NCBI GenBank assembly: GCA_963580095.1
Contig: CAUZJQ010000090.1
Coordinates: 1-14,070, forward strand
Source: CAJWLW01 sp963580095
GTDB lineage: Bacteria; Verrucomicrobiota; Lentisphaeria; JABSQK01; CAJWLW01
Length of the DNA: 14,070 nucleotides
Reading direction: 5' to 3'
Part shown: piece by piece, positions 1 through 6,600 of the stretch
How the letters are laid out: the number at the start of each line of letters is the position of its first letter
Numbering within the stretch: position 1 is the first letter of the stretch
The notes under the pieces: generated by a model
What the model was told of the DNA's origin: nothing
What the model saw: only the letters and a program-made list of their open reading frames with translations
The model's database searches: none
Position numbers and translations under genes: made by a program

Positions 1-183
1 CACCAGGACAAGTATGGTTACTGGCCGTATTCCTTATATCAGGAGAGTAGCGTGACGTTCGTCGATGGCCATGGAACCTTGAACCGGCACAGCATCATGT
101 CAGACGGAGCCTATCCGTCCGTATCCGCATGGGGCGGCAACTGGTTCGAGCATACGGCGTGGGATGAATACACCGCCTGGTGA
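1..183 (+). CDS. Prepilin-like (H-X9-DG-type) protein, C-terminal fragment
   Basis: Frame 1 is open from the first base to a TGA at 181-183, giving the last 60 residues of a protein whose start lies outside the window. The stretch SSVTFVDGHGTL matches the hydrophobic-then-DGH signature at the C-terminus of the large PVC family of pseudopilin-like proteins (type II secretion/DUF1559-like). The usual His nine residues before DG is replaced by Leu here. The tail after it is rich in Trp and aromatic residues (WGGNWFEHTAWDEYTAW), as in the other two prepilin-like genes of this window. In this family the missing N-terminus normally carries a prepilin peptidase site and one membrane helix. The role is unknown; an extracytoplasmic, pilus-like or anchoring function is inferred. 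It lies immediately upstream of sialidase-like sequence. Confidence 0.7.
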   Translation, partial: HQDKYGYWPYSLYQESSVTFVDGHGTLNRHSIMSDGAYPSVSAWGGNWFEHTAWDEYTAW

Positions 184-211
184 CGCAGGGCCGCGACACG
201 CCGGAATATGA

Positions 212-410
212 AATCCGATTACCCCACTCAACACAGCCAACGGTATCATGCTGTCACTCGACCACGACCGCGTAACCCCCGACCTCTCCGGGAACGGCTA
301 TACCGGGTGTCTGCAGCTGCCAGGCGATGACTTCTTCGTCGTAAACTACATCTTCGATGCCCCCCAATGCCCAGATCCGCAGCTACCGCTTCAGCTTGTC
401 CGAGTTCTGA
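212..410 (+). pseudogene. Relic of a sialidase-like protein C-terminus, frameshifted
   Basis: The frame containing positions 248-358 reads LSLDHDRVTPDLSGNGYTGC, then LQLPGDDFFVVNYIFD. This resembles the last beta-propeller blade of Asp-box sialidase-like proteins (a GY-x-C/S, xQLPDG, xxVVxY pattern). Near 359 the homology moves to another frame, which reads NAQIRSYRFSLSEF and stops at TGA 408-410. That ending is the expected 'QIR-x-x-RF/W' tail; the intact neighbour ends comparably with LQAVRWRPLPLE. No Asp boxes, start codon or Shine-Dalgarno sequence are present, and a stop codon lies in frame at 209-211. I read it as the leftover end of a deleted sialidase gene with a frameshift at the C-rich run around 360-365. 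A sequencing error could explain the frameshift, but not the absence of the remaining ~600 residues. Confidence 0.6.
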
Positions 411-444
411 GTGGAGAATCGTTCAACCGGGACGGAGCAAACCA

Positions 445-450
445 AAAGGA
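445..450 (+). promoter_or_regulatory. Ribosome binding site for the sialidase-like gene
   Basis: AAAGGA lies 9 bp before the ATG at 460. An in-frame TGA at 454-456 rules out any upstream start, so this site fixes the N-terminus. It also shows that the protein begins directly with its carbohydrate-binding module. Confidence 0.6.
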
Positions 451-459
451 AATTGACTT

Positions 460-2538
460 ATGGGTACTGAAGACAACGCAAAGTTGAAGAATCTGCTGCC
501 CAACGCCAGTTTCGAGCTCGACTTCGGACAAGCCAAGCACGACTGGATCAAATACAATCCCGGCGAAGGTGCGGCCGACAACTGGACGGACATGTTCACC
601 CCGTTGACTGCACCGCTGGCGAAAACCGGGCAAGTGCCGCAGGCCTGGCCGACAATCGAAGCCACAGCCGATGCGCCCGACGGCGTGCGGGCTGCGGTGA
701 TCTCCGCAGCGCCCGGTAAACCGGGGCATCTGACCTCGCCGGTCATGGCCGTCAAGGGCGGGCACGGATACACGATCTCGGTCTATGCACGCGGCGACGA
801 TGCGGCGGCGGCCCGTTTGCATATGTGCGTCTGGCATCAGCCGCTGAACTGGGATGTGCCGCCGGACGCACAAAGTGACCCGATCGCGGTGACGAACCAG
901 TGGCAGCGTTACGAAATGACGTTCGTCGTGCCGACGTGGCTGCATACCGCCGTCGTCGACCTCATGGCCGTCGCAGACGGGGATGCAAAGCTTTGGGTCG
1001 ACGCCGTGCAGCTTGAGCACGCCCCGCAGGCCACACCGTTTGAAACACGCCTGGCGACCGAAGCGCACATCACGGCCGACACCCCTTTCAGCGGCATGCT
1101 GCACCTGCACGGTGAGCCGCTGGATCTGAAGCTCAACGTCTACCAGCACCGTCCGGCCGACGACAACGGCAACTTGGAAGTTCGCATCGAATCCCTCGAA
1201 GGCCGCGACATGCTGACCACGCAGGTTGCGGCCCCTGCTTCGCCCGGCCGCCATACCATTGCCCTGTCGATCGACTTTCCCTGGGTGGGTGACTTTCGCG
1301 CGGAAGTGTTTTCAGCAGCGGGCGAGCGCATCGATGTCGCGAACCACGGCTACATGTTCACCGTCCACCCGGTCATGCAAGCCGGGTTCGGTTGGGAGGA
1401 ACTTGGCCCGGTCGGCGACGATTTTCAGGGCATTCTTTATTCGCGCGACGGCGAGGTACACGAGCTGCCGGCTGAGCGGTATCGCCTGCCGACTTGTCAG
1501 ATCGGCGAGGGCACGTGGAACTTCACCATCACGAACGATCATCGCATTTACATGCCGGCCGCGGTTGAAAACCCCGGAGTGCATAATGATCTCCTTTGCA
1601 CGCGCGACGGCGGGCGGACGTGGGACACGCAGCAGGTAAACCGCCCAATCGCAGCGGTGCTGCGTGACGGCAGCTTTCTTTCGTACATGGATCCGGAGCC
1701 GCCGCACTGGCCGCCGCCCACGCGAGACGGGCGGCTGTGCCTCTCTCGCTCGGACGACGGCGGGCAAACGTGGCAGCCGCTGGGCGGGCCCGGCCCGATG
1801 TACGAAGATGCGACCCCCGGCCGCATCACCGAGCTGCGCGACGGGTCACTCATCTGGCCGATCAGCTACCGCAAACCCGGCATCCACCACGCCACCTACA
1901 CCTTTCGATCCAACGACGGCGGCGTGACATGGTCGACCCCGTCGCCCGTCTGCCCGACGGGCGAACCTTCGGTGCTCGAACTGGCGTCCGGCCGGCTACT
2001 TGCGGTTGTGCGAAACAACCAGATGTCCAAGCCGGGCCACGTACGGGCCTTCTTCGAGGATGAGCATGAAGACCGATGGCGGCTGTGGCATATGCAGTAC
2101 GGCCGGGCCGACAGCCTTGAGTCGCTGCACAAGAACGTCATGCTCGCCGATTCCGACGACGGCGGGGCCAGCTGGACAAACGTGCGAAAGGGCTGCCACG
2201 GACTCGGCGAAATGCACGGCTCGGCGGTCGAGCTGCCCGACGGCAGGATCGTCCTCATGCACGTGCACCGCGTGCCCTGGCTGCACAGCGGTGAACGCGC
2301 CAGGGTCAGCCGCGACGGTGGCAATGCCTGGGACAGGGAAACCTACTACCTCAGCACGGTGCCGACCTATCCGGAATACTCGACCAACTGCGTCCTGCCG
2401 CCCGAGCTGGCCGACGGCGAGCCGGGCATGATACTCACCGTACTGGGCGATCGCCCGCAATCTGTTCACGCGGACCGCCCGCCCTTGTTGCAAGCGGTTC
2501 GCTGGCGCCCGCTACCTCTCGAGGCTGCAACAACCTGA
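460..2538 (+). CDS. Asp-box sialidase-like protein with N-terminal CBM4/9-like module
   Basis: 692 residues. Residues ~10-195 look like a CBM4/9-type carbohydrate-binding sandwich, opening with NLLPNASFEL and closing with LWVDAVQLEHAPQATPFE. Residues ~200-305 form a beta-rich linker domain. Residues ~320-690 form a sialidase-type beta-propeller with five Asp boxes (S-x-D-x-G-x-x-W type) near 381, 429, 482, 563 and 617. The segments GEPSVLEL (501-508) with R518, and MHGSAVELPDGRIVL (585-599), match conserved strands of the sialidase fold. I see no clear FRIP motif, so cleavage of sialic acid is not proven and another terminal sugar could be the target. No signal peptide is visible: the first residues are MGTEDNAKLKN and a stop codon lies just upstream. 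The GH123-like gene follows after 23 bp, so the two are probably co-transcribed. A relic of a similar protein lies just upstream. The fold is secure; the substrate is not. Confidence 0.8.
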   Translation: MGTEDNAKLKNLLPNASFELDFGQAKHDWIKYNPGEGAADNWTDMFTPLTAPLAKTGQVPQAWPTIEATADAPDGVRAAVISAAPGKPGHLTSPVMAVKGGHGYTISVYARGDDAAAARLHMCVWHQPLNWDVPPDAQSDPIAVTNQWQRYEMTFVVPTWLHTAVVDLMAVADGDAKLWVDAVQLEHAPQATPFETRLATEAHITADTPFSGMLHLHGEPLDLKLNVYQHRPADDNGNLEVRIESLEGRDMLTTQVAAPASPGRHTIALSIDFPWVGDFRAEVFSAAGERIDVANHGYMFTVHPVMQAGFGWEELGPVGDDFQGILYSRDGEVHELPAERYRLPTCQIGEGTWNFTITNDHRIYMPAAVENPGVHNDLLCTRDGGRTWDTQQVNRPIAAVLRDGSFLSYMDPEPPHWPPPTRDGRLCLSRSDDGGQTWQPLGGPGPMYEDATPGRITELRDGSLIWPISYRKPGIHHATYTFRSNDGGVTWSTPSPVCPTGEPSVLELASGRLLAVVRNNQMSKPGHVRAFFEDEHEDRWRLWHMQYGRADSLESLHKNVMLADSDDGGASWTNVRKGCHGLGEMHGSAVELPDGRIVLMHVHRVPWLHSGERARVSRDGGNAWDRETYYLSTVPTYPEYSTNCVLPPELADGEPGMILTVLGDRPQSVHADRPPLLQAVRWRPLPLEAATT

Positions 2539-2561
2539 AACAGCGTTTCAAAGGAGTATCC

Positions 2562-5009
2562 ATGAATCCTCGCATCGGCAACACTGCCCTCATTCCGATT
2601 CTCATCTTCGCCGTCACTGCCTTGCCGGGCGTGCGGGCGGACTACACGGTCCACATCGTTGATCCACCGGTCACCAATCGGTCGATCGACGCCGGCAACC
2701 CCCTGCCGGACGTGTGCAAACCGGGCCGCGTGTTGACGGTGTCGGCTTGCCGCGGCGAGTATGAGCCCGCCTCCTTTGTCGTCGTCACGGACCAGACACT
2801 GAAGGGCGTCGAAATAGAAGTAGGCGCGCTGAAGGGATCGCAGGGCACCCTCGATGCCGACGCCGTCGATGTGCGCATCGTCTGGCATTGGGTCTCAGGC
2901 TCGCGGATCGGGGACTTGCATCCTGCACACAACGTCCTGGTCAAGAACGATTCGATGCTTATGGTCAAGCCGATGCCGACGGAAGAGTACCCGCCGCACA
3001 GCATCATTGTCGCACCAAACGGACTTCGCGATGCGACGCAGCTGCAACCCGTTGACATCGACGACCTGAAGCAGTTCTGGATCACCGTGCAGGTGCCGCG
3101 GGAGGCCAAAAGCGGATCGTACAGCGCCAGGTTGAAGATCAAACCGCAGAACGCCCCACCGACCGAACTCACCCTGAACCTCGAGGTCTATCCGTTCGAG
3201 CTGCTCGCCCCGATGATGGAGAACTCAATCTATTACCCCGTCACCCTCGTGGCAGAAGGCTCGCCGGACTGGCGCACCGGCAAGTGGGTCAATACCGCAT
3301 GGTTAACGCCGAAGCAGTATTTGCTCGAGCTCGAGAACATGGTGGCGCACGGGCTGACCAATCCAAACATCTACACCGGCGTTAGGTGGGACGCCGAAGG
3401 CGCCATGGATTTCGACAATTTCGAAAAAGTACTGGCCCTTCGCGAGCAGGCAGGGATCGGGCCGGGTGTCCCGCTCTACGCAATGAACAATGTCGCCGAA
3501 CCAATCTCGAAAAAGTTGAGCGCGGACGAAAAGAAACAACGCGTCGAGGACGTTCGCATGGTTATGGACTGGGCCAGGCAACGAGGCTATCCGGATTTGT
3601 ACTGGACCGGGATCGATGAAGCCGGCGGGTCACTTCTGGTCGGCGAGCGCGACAGCTTCCAGGCCGTCCTCGACGGCGGCGGCAAGACCTGGGTCGCCTG
3701 CTCGGGGAGCTTCTACAATCTGGTCGGTGACGTTTTGAGCCTGCCCGTGATGATGTGTAATCCGAACAATGTCCCCCTGGACCGGCTGCAAGAAAGCCTG
3801 AGCCTGGACCATCCACGCATGCTGCCATTGGATGATCATGAAGGTCGCGCCAGGGCCAAGGCCAGGCTGATCGCCGAGTACGAACAGATGGTCAGTGTGA
3901 TTCCCCTCGAGAACTCAGGATACCGCGCAGTACTCGACAGTACCCATCGTCGCGGCAACCGCGTCTTCGCCTACGCCTTTCCGTGGAGCTCCGCGCCGGT
4001 GCCGGAAACCCATCGGCGAACGCACGGGCTTGCACTCTGGCAGATGGGCTTTGACGGCTCCATGAACTGGACATACACCCACATCAAAGGGAGCCTGGGG
4101 CCGGGAGCAATCCGACAGGGCGGCTACGGCTATGTGATCCGCACCGAGGACGGGGTCTTGGACCAATTGCGTTGGGAAGGCTTTCGCGAAGGAGTGGACG
4201 ACGTCCGCTATCTGACCACACTTATCGACGTCCTCGGCAGGGTCGCCGGCACCTACGGCAAGGAACCGCTGGTCGCCGAAACCCTCAAGTGGCTGACCGA
4301 ACTGAACGTGCGAAAAGCCGACTTGAATGCAACCCGCCTCGAGATGGCCCGGCGAATCATCGCCCTCAGGGAGCTCGGCGGACACGTGAAACCATTGGTC
4401 GAGATCGATCCGCGCAAGTTGAAGGGTGCCCCTGCCAACGAAGCGTGGGACATCCAGTTCAGTGGGGACGGCCTTCCGAATTCCGATATCTGGAAGGGCC
4501 AACCCAACAGTATGAAGTTCCACACCGATCAGCCGCTCGGCTTCCTGTTGGCGGTCGGAAATCCCGGCGGCAAATTCCACCGGCCAGTGAGCAGCTGCAC
4601 CAAAGCCGCCGGGTGGACTGTGGAATGGGGCATGAAAGCAGAAGCCCTACATCAGCTTCCGGCCCCCCTGGACCTCGTCAGTTTCAGAGATGATACCAAC
4701 GCTGTGGCGCTCCGCTATACGAAAACCTCGGTCACCCTGAAAGATCACCTCCCGGATTCCGGTGACACTCTGGATTTGAAACTTGACGAATATCACCTGT
4801 ACCGACTGGTCAGACAGCCCGGCAGTGACACGGTGGAGCTGTACATTGACAATCGTCCGGAGCCGGCGCTGGCATTCGCCCCGGCAGCATGTGAGCTACC
4901 TGATTGTAACGTGAACAACATGAATCGGGTGCAGTGGGGTAATTCACTCTTCCAGGCAAGATGGAACTTCTTTCGCTACCACAAGGGCGCGACGATACCA
5001 CGGAACTGA
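2562..5009 (+). CDS. GH123-like (DUF4091-type) glycoside hydrolase with C-terminal jelly-roll module
   Basis: 815 residues. A signal peptide is visible (hydrophobic IPILIFAVTALPG, cleavage likely after GVRA near residue 26), so the protein is exported. Residues ~27-215 are the N-terminal beta-sandwich typical of GH123/DUF4091 proteins (CRGEYEPASFVVV; AKSGSYSARLKI). Residues ~220-610 form the barrel. The pair D352-E353 in YWTGIDEAGG sits where GH123 N-acetyl-beta-galactosaminidases carry their Asp (substrate-assisted stabiliser) and Glu (acid/base). The late WEGFREGVDDVRYL block (538-551) is another family signature. Residues ~625-815 form a concanavalin/LamG-like jelly roll ending in WNFFRYHKGATIP. 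AAAGGAG at 2550-2556 precedes the ATG by 5 bp. The second GH123-like protein of the window is a paralogue with the same accessory module at its other end. Beta-GalNAc cleavage is inferred from the family only; related proteins are poorly characterised. Confidence 0.75.
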   Translation: MNPRIGNTALIPILIFAVTALPGVRADYTVHIVDPPVTNRSIDAGNPLPDVCKPGRVLTVSACRGEYEPASFVVVTDQTLKGVEIEVGALKGSQGTLDADAVDVRIVWHWVSGSRIGDLHPAHNVLVKNDSMLMVKPMPTEEYPPHSIIVAPNGLRDATQLQPVDIDDLKQFWITVQVPREAKSGSYSARLKIKPQNAPPTELTLNLEVYPFELLAPMMENSIYYPVTLVAEGSPDWRTGKWVNTAWLTPKQYLLELENMVAHGLTNPNIYTGVRWDAEGAMDFDNFEKVLALREQAGIGPGVPLYAMNNVAEPISKKLSADEKKQRVEDVRMVMDWARQRGYPDLYWTGIDEAGGSLLVGERDSFQAVLDGGGKTWVACSGSFYNLVGDVLSLPVMMCNPNNVPLDRLQESLSLDHPRMLPLDDHEGRARAKARLIAEYEQMVSVIPLENSGYRAVLDSTHRRGNRVFAYAFPWSSAPVPETHRRTHGLALWQMGFDGSMNWTYTHIKGSLGPGAIRQGGYGYVIRTEDGVLDQLRWEGFREGVDDVRYLTTLIDVLGRVAGTYGKEPLVAETLKWLTELNVRKADLNATRLEMARRIIALRELGGHVKPLVEIDPRKLKGAPANEAWDIQFSGDGLPNSDIWKGQPNSMKFHTDQPLGFLLAVGNPGGKFHRPVSSCTKAAGWTVEWGMKAEALHQLPAPLDLVSFRDDTNAVALRYTKTSVTLKDHLPDSGDTLDLKLDEYHLYRLVRQPGSDTVELYIDNRPEPALAFAPAACELPDCNVNNMNRVQWGNSLFQARWNFFRYHKGATIPRN

Positions 5010-5437
5010 GTGCCTGCGCGTCCCCTCTCGCAGGACGGCCCGTTCAAACCGCCATCTGGAAGATCATTCTGCTGATTTCTCCCTTGCCAGCCGCGCCAGA
5101 AACTGTTCAAGCCGCTTCTTCATGTCAACGCTCACGAGGTCTTGAGCGATCAGCCCCCGGATCTGCGGTACCGCACCTCTCGCTTCGGCACCCAGGTTCT
5201 CCACCAACGTCAGAGCCACAAAAGCGTCTGATCTCCGCCCCGTGCCAATGAGCCCGAACAACGCACGGAGATCCTCCGGCGACCGCCTAATCCTCAGCGA
5301 CCAGAAATTGAATGACCAGCAAGTCAAGGCTATGGTCTCGTTGAACGGCCACACGTGGACACAATCGACGAATACCTTCAGGGAACTCAGCCGGATGTTC
5401 AAAGACGAAACTCAAAATATCAAAAGTCGAGAGTCCC
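5010..5437. other. Gene-poor gap between GH123-like gene and PhyH gene
   Basis: No intact gene is supported here. The only coding-like signal is the minus-strand HEAT-like relic at 5064-5282. The part from about 5283 to 5437 is more AT-rich. Its translations (for example plus frame 5242-5448 and the first 40 residues of the minus frame) look random. No clear promoter or terminator was found. The size of the gap, unlike the 23-bp gap upstream, suggests that the PhyH gene starts a new transcription unit. Confidence 0.45.
5064..5282 (-). pseudogene. HEAT-repeat-like C-terminal relic
   Basis: Read leftward, this ~73-residue stretch begins SPEDLRALFGLIGTGRRSDA, continues with VALTLVENLGAEARGAVPQI and ends LARLAREKSAE before a stop codon. 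The pattern of two short amphipathic helices, with a xxALxxVENLGxEARxAVPxI core, is typical of HEAT repeats. In PVC bacteria such repeats often end sulfatases or sit in scaffold proteins; that attribution is inference. Upstream codons in the same frame (to 5402) look non-coding and start only at TTG, with no Shine-Dalgarno sequence. I therefore call a decayed tail, not a gene. A chance ORF is possible, but the composition and repeat-like periodicity argue against it. Confidence 0.35.
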
Positions 5438-6526
5438 GTGCCGGGTGAAGACCGAAACAATCCTGCCCGCGTGAGCGACCTGCTGCGGCCGGAGGTTCTG
5501 GCCGCCTTCGACCGTGCCGCCTTCGAACGCGACGGCTATTGGGTGTGGGACAACGTGCTGACCGAGGCCGGGCGCCGGCAGTTCACGGCGAGCCTGCAGA
5601 ACCTGCAGGACATGAACGACCGGATCATCATGGAAACGGACTGGGCGGCGATTGATTACGAGTCGCTCGGCCTGCCACGGCCGACACCGGAGTCGATCAC
5701 GCCGCAGGCGCTGGCCGGATACGGCGGCGGTTCGGAGCAGATGGGGTGCGTCTCCGGTAAGCTTCGCGACTACATGAACAAATATAGGATACCTGAAATT
5801 GCCGCGGGCGAAATCAAAACGAACGGTATTTTGCCGGAGTATTCCCCCCCAGCCTATGACGATTTTATCCTGGACGTCACTACTGAGCATCCCCAAATGA
5901 TGGAGCTTTTGTCAAAGGTACTTGGGGATCGCTTCATCCTCGACCATTGCGTGATGCTGAATCGGCCCGCGGGCTCGTTGGGCCGCACGTGGCACGCGCA
6001 CATTTATCGCCAAGGTCAGCATGAGGTTGAAAGCGACATCGGCACGGGCCGTTACGTCACCACTGAACTTCTACAGCAGCAGTGCGTACGCAACCTGTGT
6101 TACCCGGAGGGAGCGACAGTAGAAGACGGCGGCGAGCTCGCGGTGATCCCCGGAGCCCATCTGTACCGCATCCCGTTCAAGGCCCGATCCAAACGCCCGG
6201 ACTACCACGACGATATGCGGGCCGACTGGTTACAAGGCAAGACGCACCCGTGCACCGGCGAACCGCTGGAGATTCTAACGCTGTCAATGGGGCCGGGGAC
6301 GATCGTGTCGTTTGTGCATCACATGCCGCACTACGCTGGACGTCGCCTGCCGGACACCCCCATGCGCTGGGGCATGCTCATGGCCTACCGCACACCCGAC
6401 CCGCAGGCATCGCCGGCGAGGTGGAGCGAAGGTGTCCCCGCCCACTGGGCCGACCACACCCTGGCAGCGGGACTTTTCTCGTCGAATGCCCAACAAGTGC
6501 TCCAGGCGGACGTTCCGTCAGGTTGA
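5438..6526 (+). CDS. PhyH-family (phytanoyl-CoA dioxygenase-like) oxygenase
   Basis: 362 residues, predicted cytoplasmic, from a GTG start. A second in-frame GTG at 5471 is also possible, and neither has a strong Shine-Dalgarno sequence. The opening FERDGYWVWDNVLTEAGRRQF is close to the 'dGyvvi...ls' start of PhyH proteins. The core contains HCVMLNRPAG, WHAHIYRQGQ (185-194), EDGGELAVIPGAHLYR (229-244) and SFVHHMPHYAGRR (291-303). These match the first ligand region, the NG-x-L-x-x-IPGSH block and the distal His/Arg region of Fe(II)/2-oxoglutarate dioxygenases. The expected HxD is HAH here, so the metal site may be unusual. PhyH paralogues occur beside hydrolase genes in PVC genomes, but their substrates are unknown. 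A part of the gene around 5775-5930 is noticeably more AT-rich than the rest. The fold is likely; the reaction is not assigned. Confidence 0.75.
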   Translation: MPGEDRNNPARVSDLLRPEVLAAFDRAAFERDGYWVWDNVLTEAGRRQFTASLQNLQDMNDRIIMETDWAAIDYESLGLPRPTPESITPQALAGYGGGSEQMGCVSGKLRDYMNKYRIPEIAAGEIKTNGILPEYSPPAYDDFILDVTTEHPQMMELLSKVLGDRFILDHCVMLNRPAGSLGRTWHAHIYRQGQHEVESDIGTGRYVTTELLQQQCVRNLCYPEGATVEDGGELAVIPGAHLYRIPFKARSKRPDYHDDMRADWLQGKTHPCTGEPLEILTLSMGPGTIVSFVHHMPHYAGRRLPDTPMRWGMLMAYRTPDPQASPARWSEGVPAHWADHTLAAGLFSSNAQQVLQADVPSG

Positions 6527-6584
6527 TTGCACTGCCACAAGATACCCGAAGAGACTGAATCCGAATCGAGTAAATTATTAATTC

Positions 6585-6593
6585 AAAGGGGAG
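6585..6593 (+). promoter_or_regulatory. Ribosome binding site for the second GH123-like gene
   Basis: AAAGGGGAG lies 7 bp before the ATG at 6601. This supports that start over the in-frame ATG two codons later, and gives an N-terminus with a basic region followed by a hydrophobic export signal. Confidence 0.6.
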
Positions 6594-6600
6594 CTGTAAC

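Noticed and set aside
391..1254. Long minus-strand open frame opposite the sialidase-like gene
   Set aside because: Its translation is Arg/His/Val-rich without any family pattern, while the plus strand has five Asp boxes and a CBM. It is a GC-rich shadow.
3915..4580. Minus-strand 221-residue open frame inside the first GH123-like gene
   Set aside because: It lies opposite conserved GH123 blocks and has no recognisable domain or ribosome binding site.
5242..5448. Small plus-strand open frame before the PhyH gene
   Set aside because: No recognisable motif and no Shine-Dalgarno sequence. It overlaps the PhyH start and the opposing HEAT-like relic.
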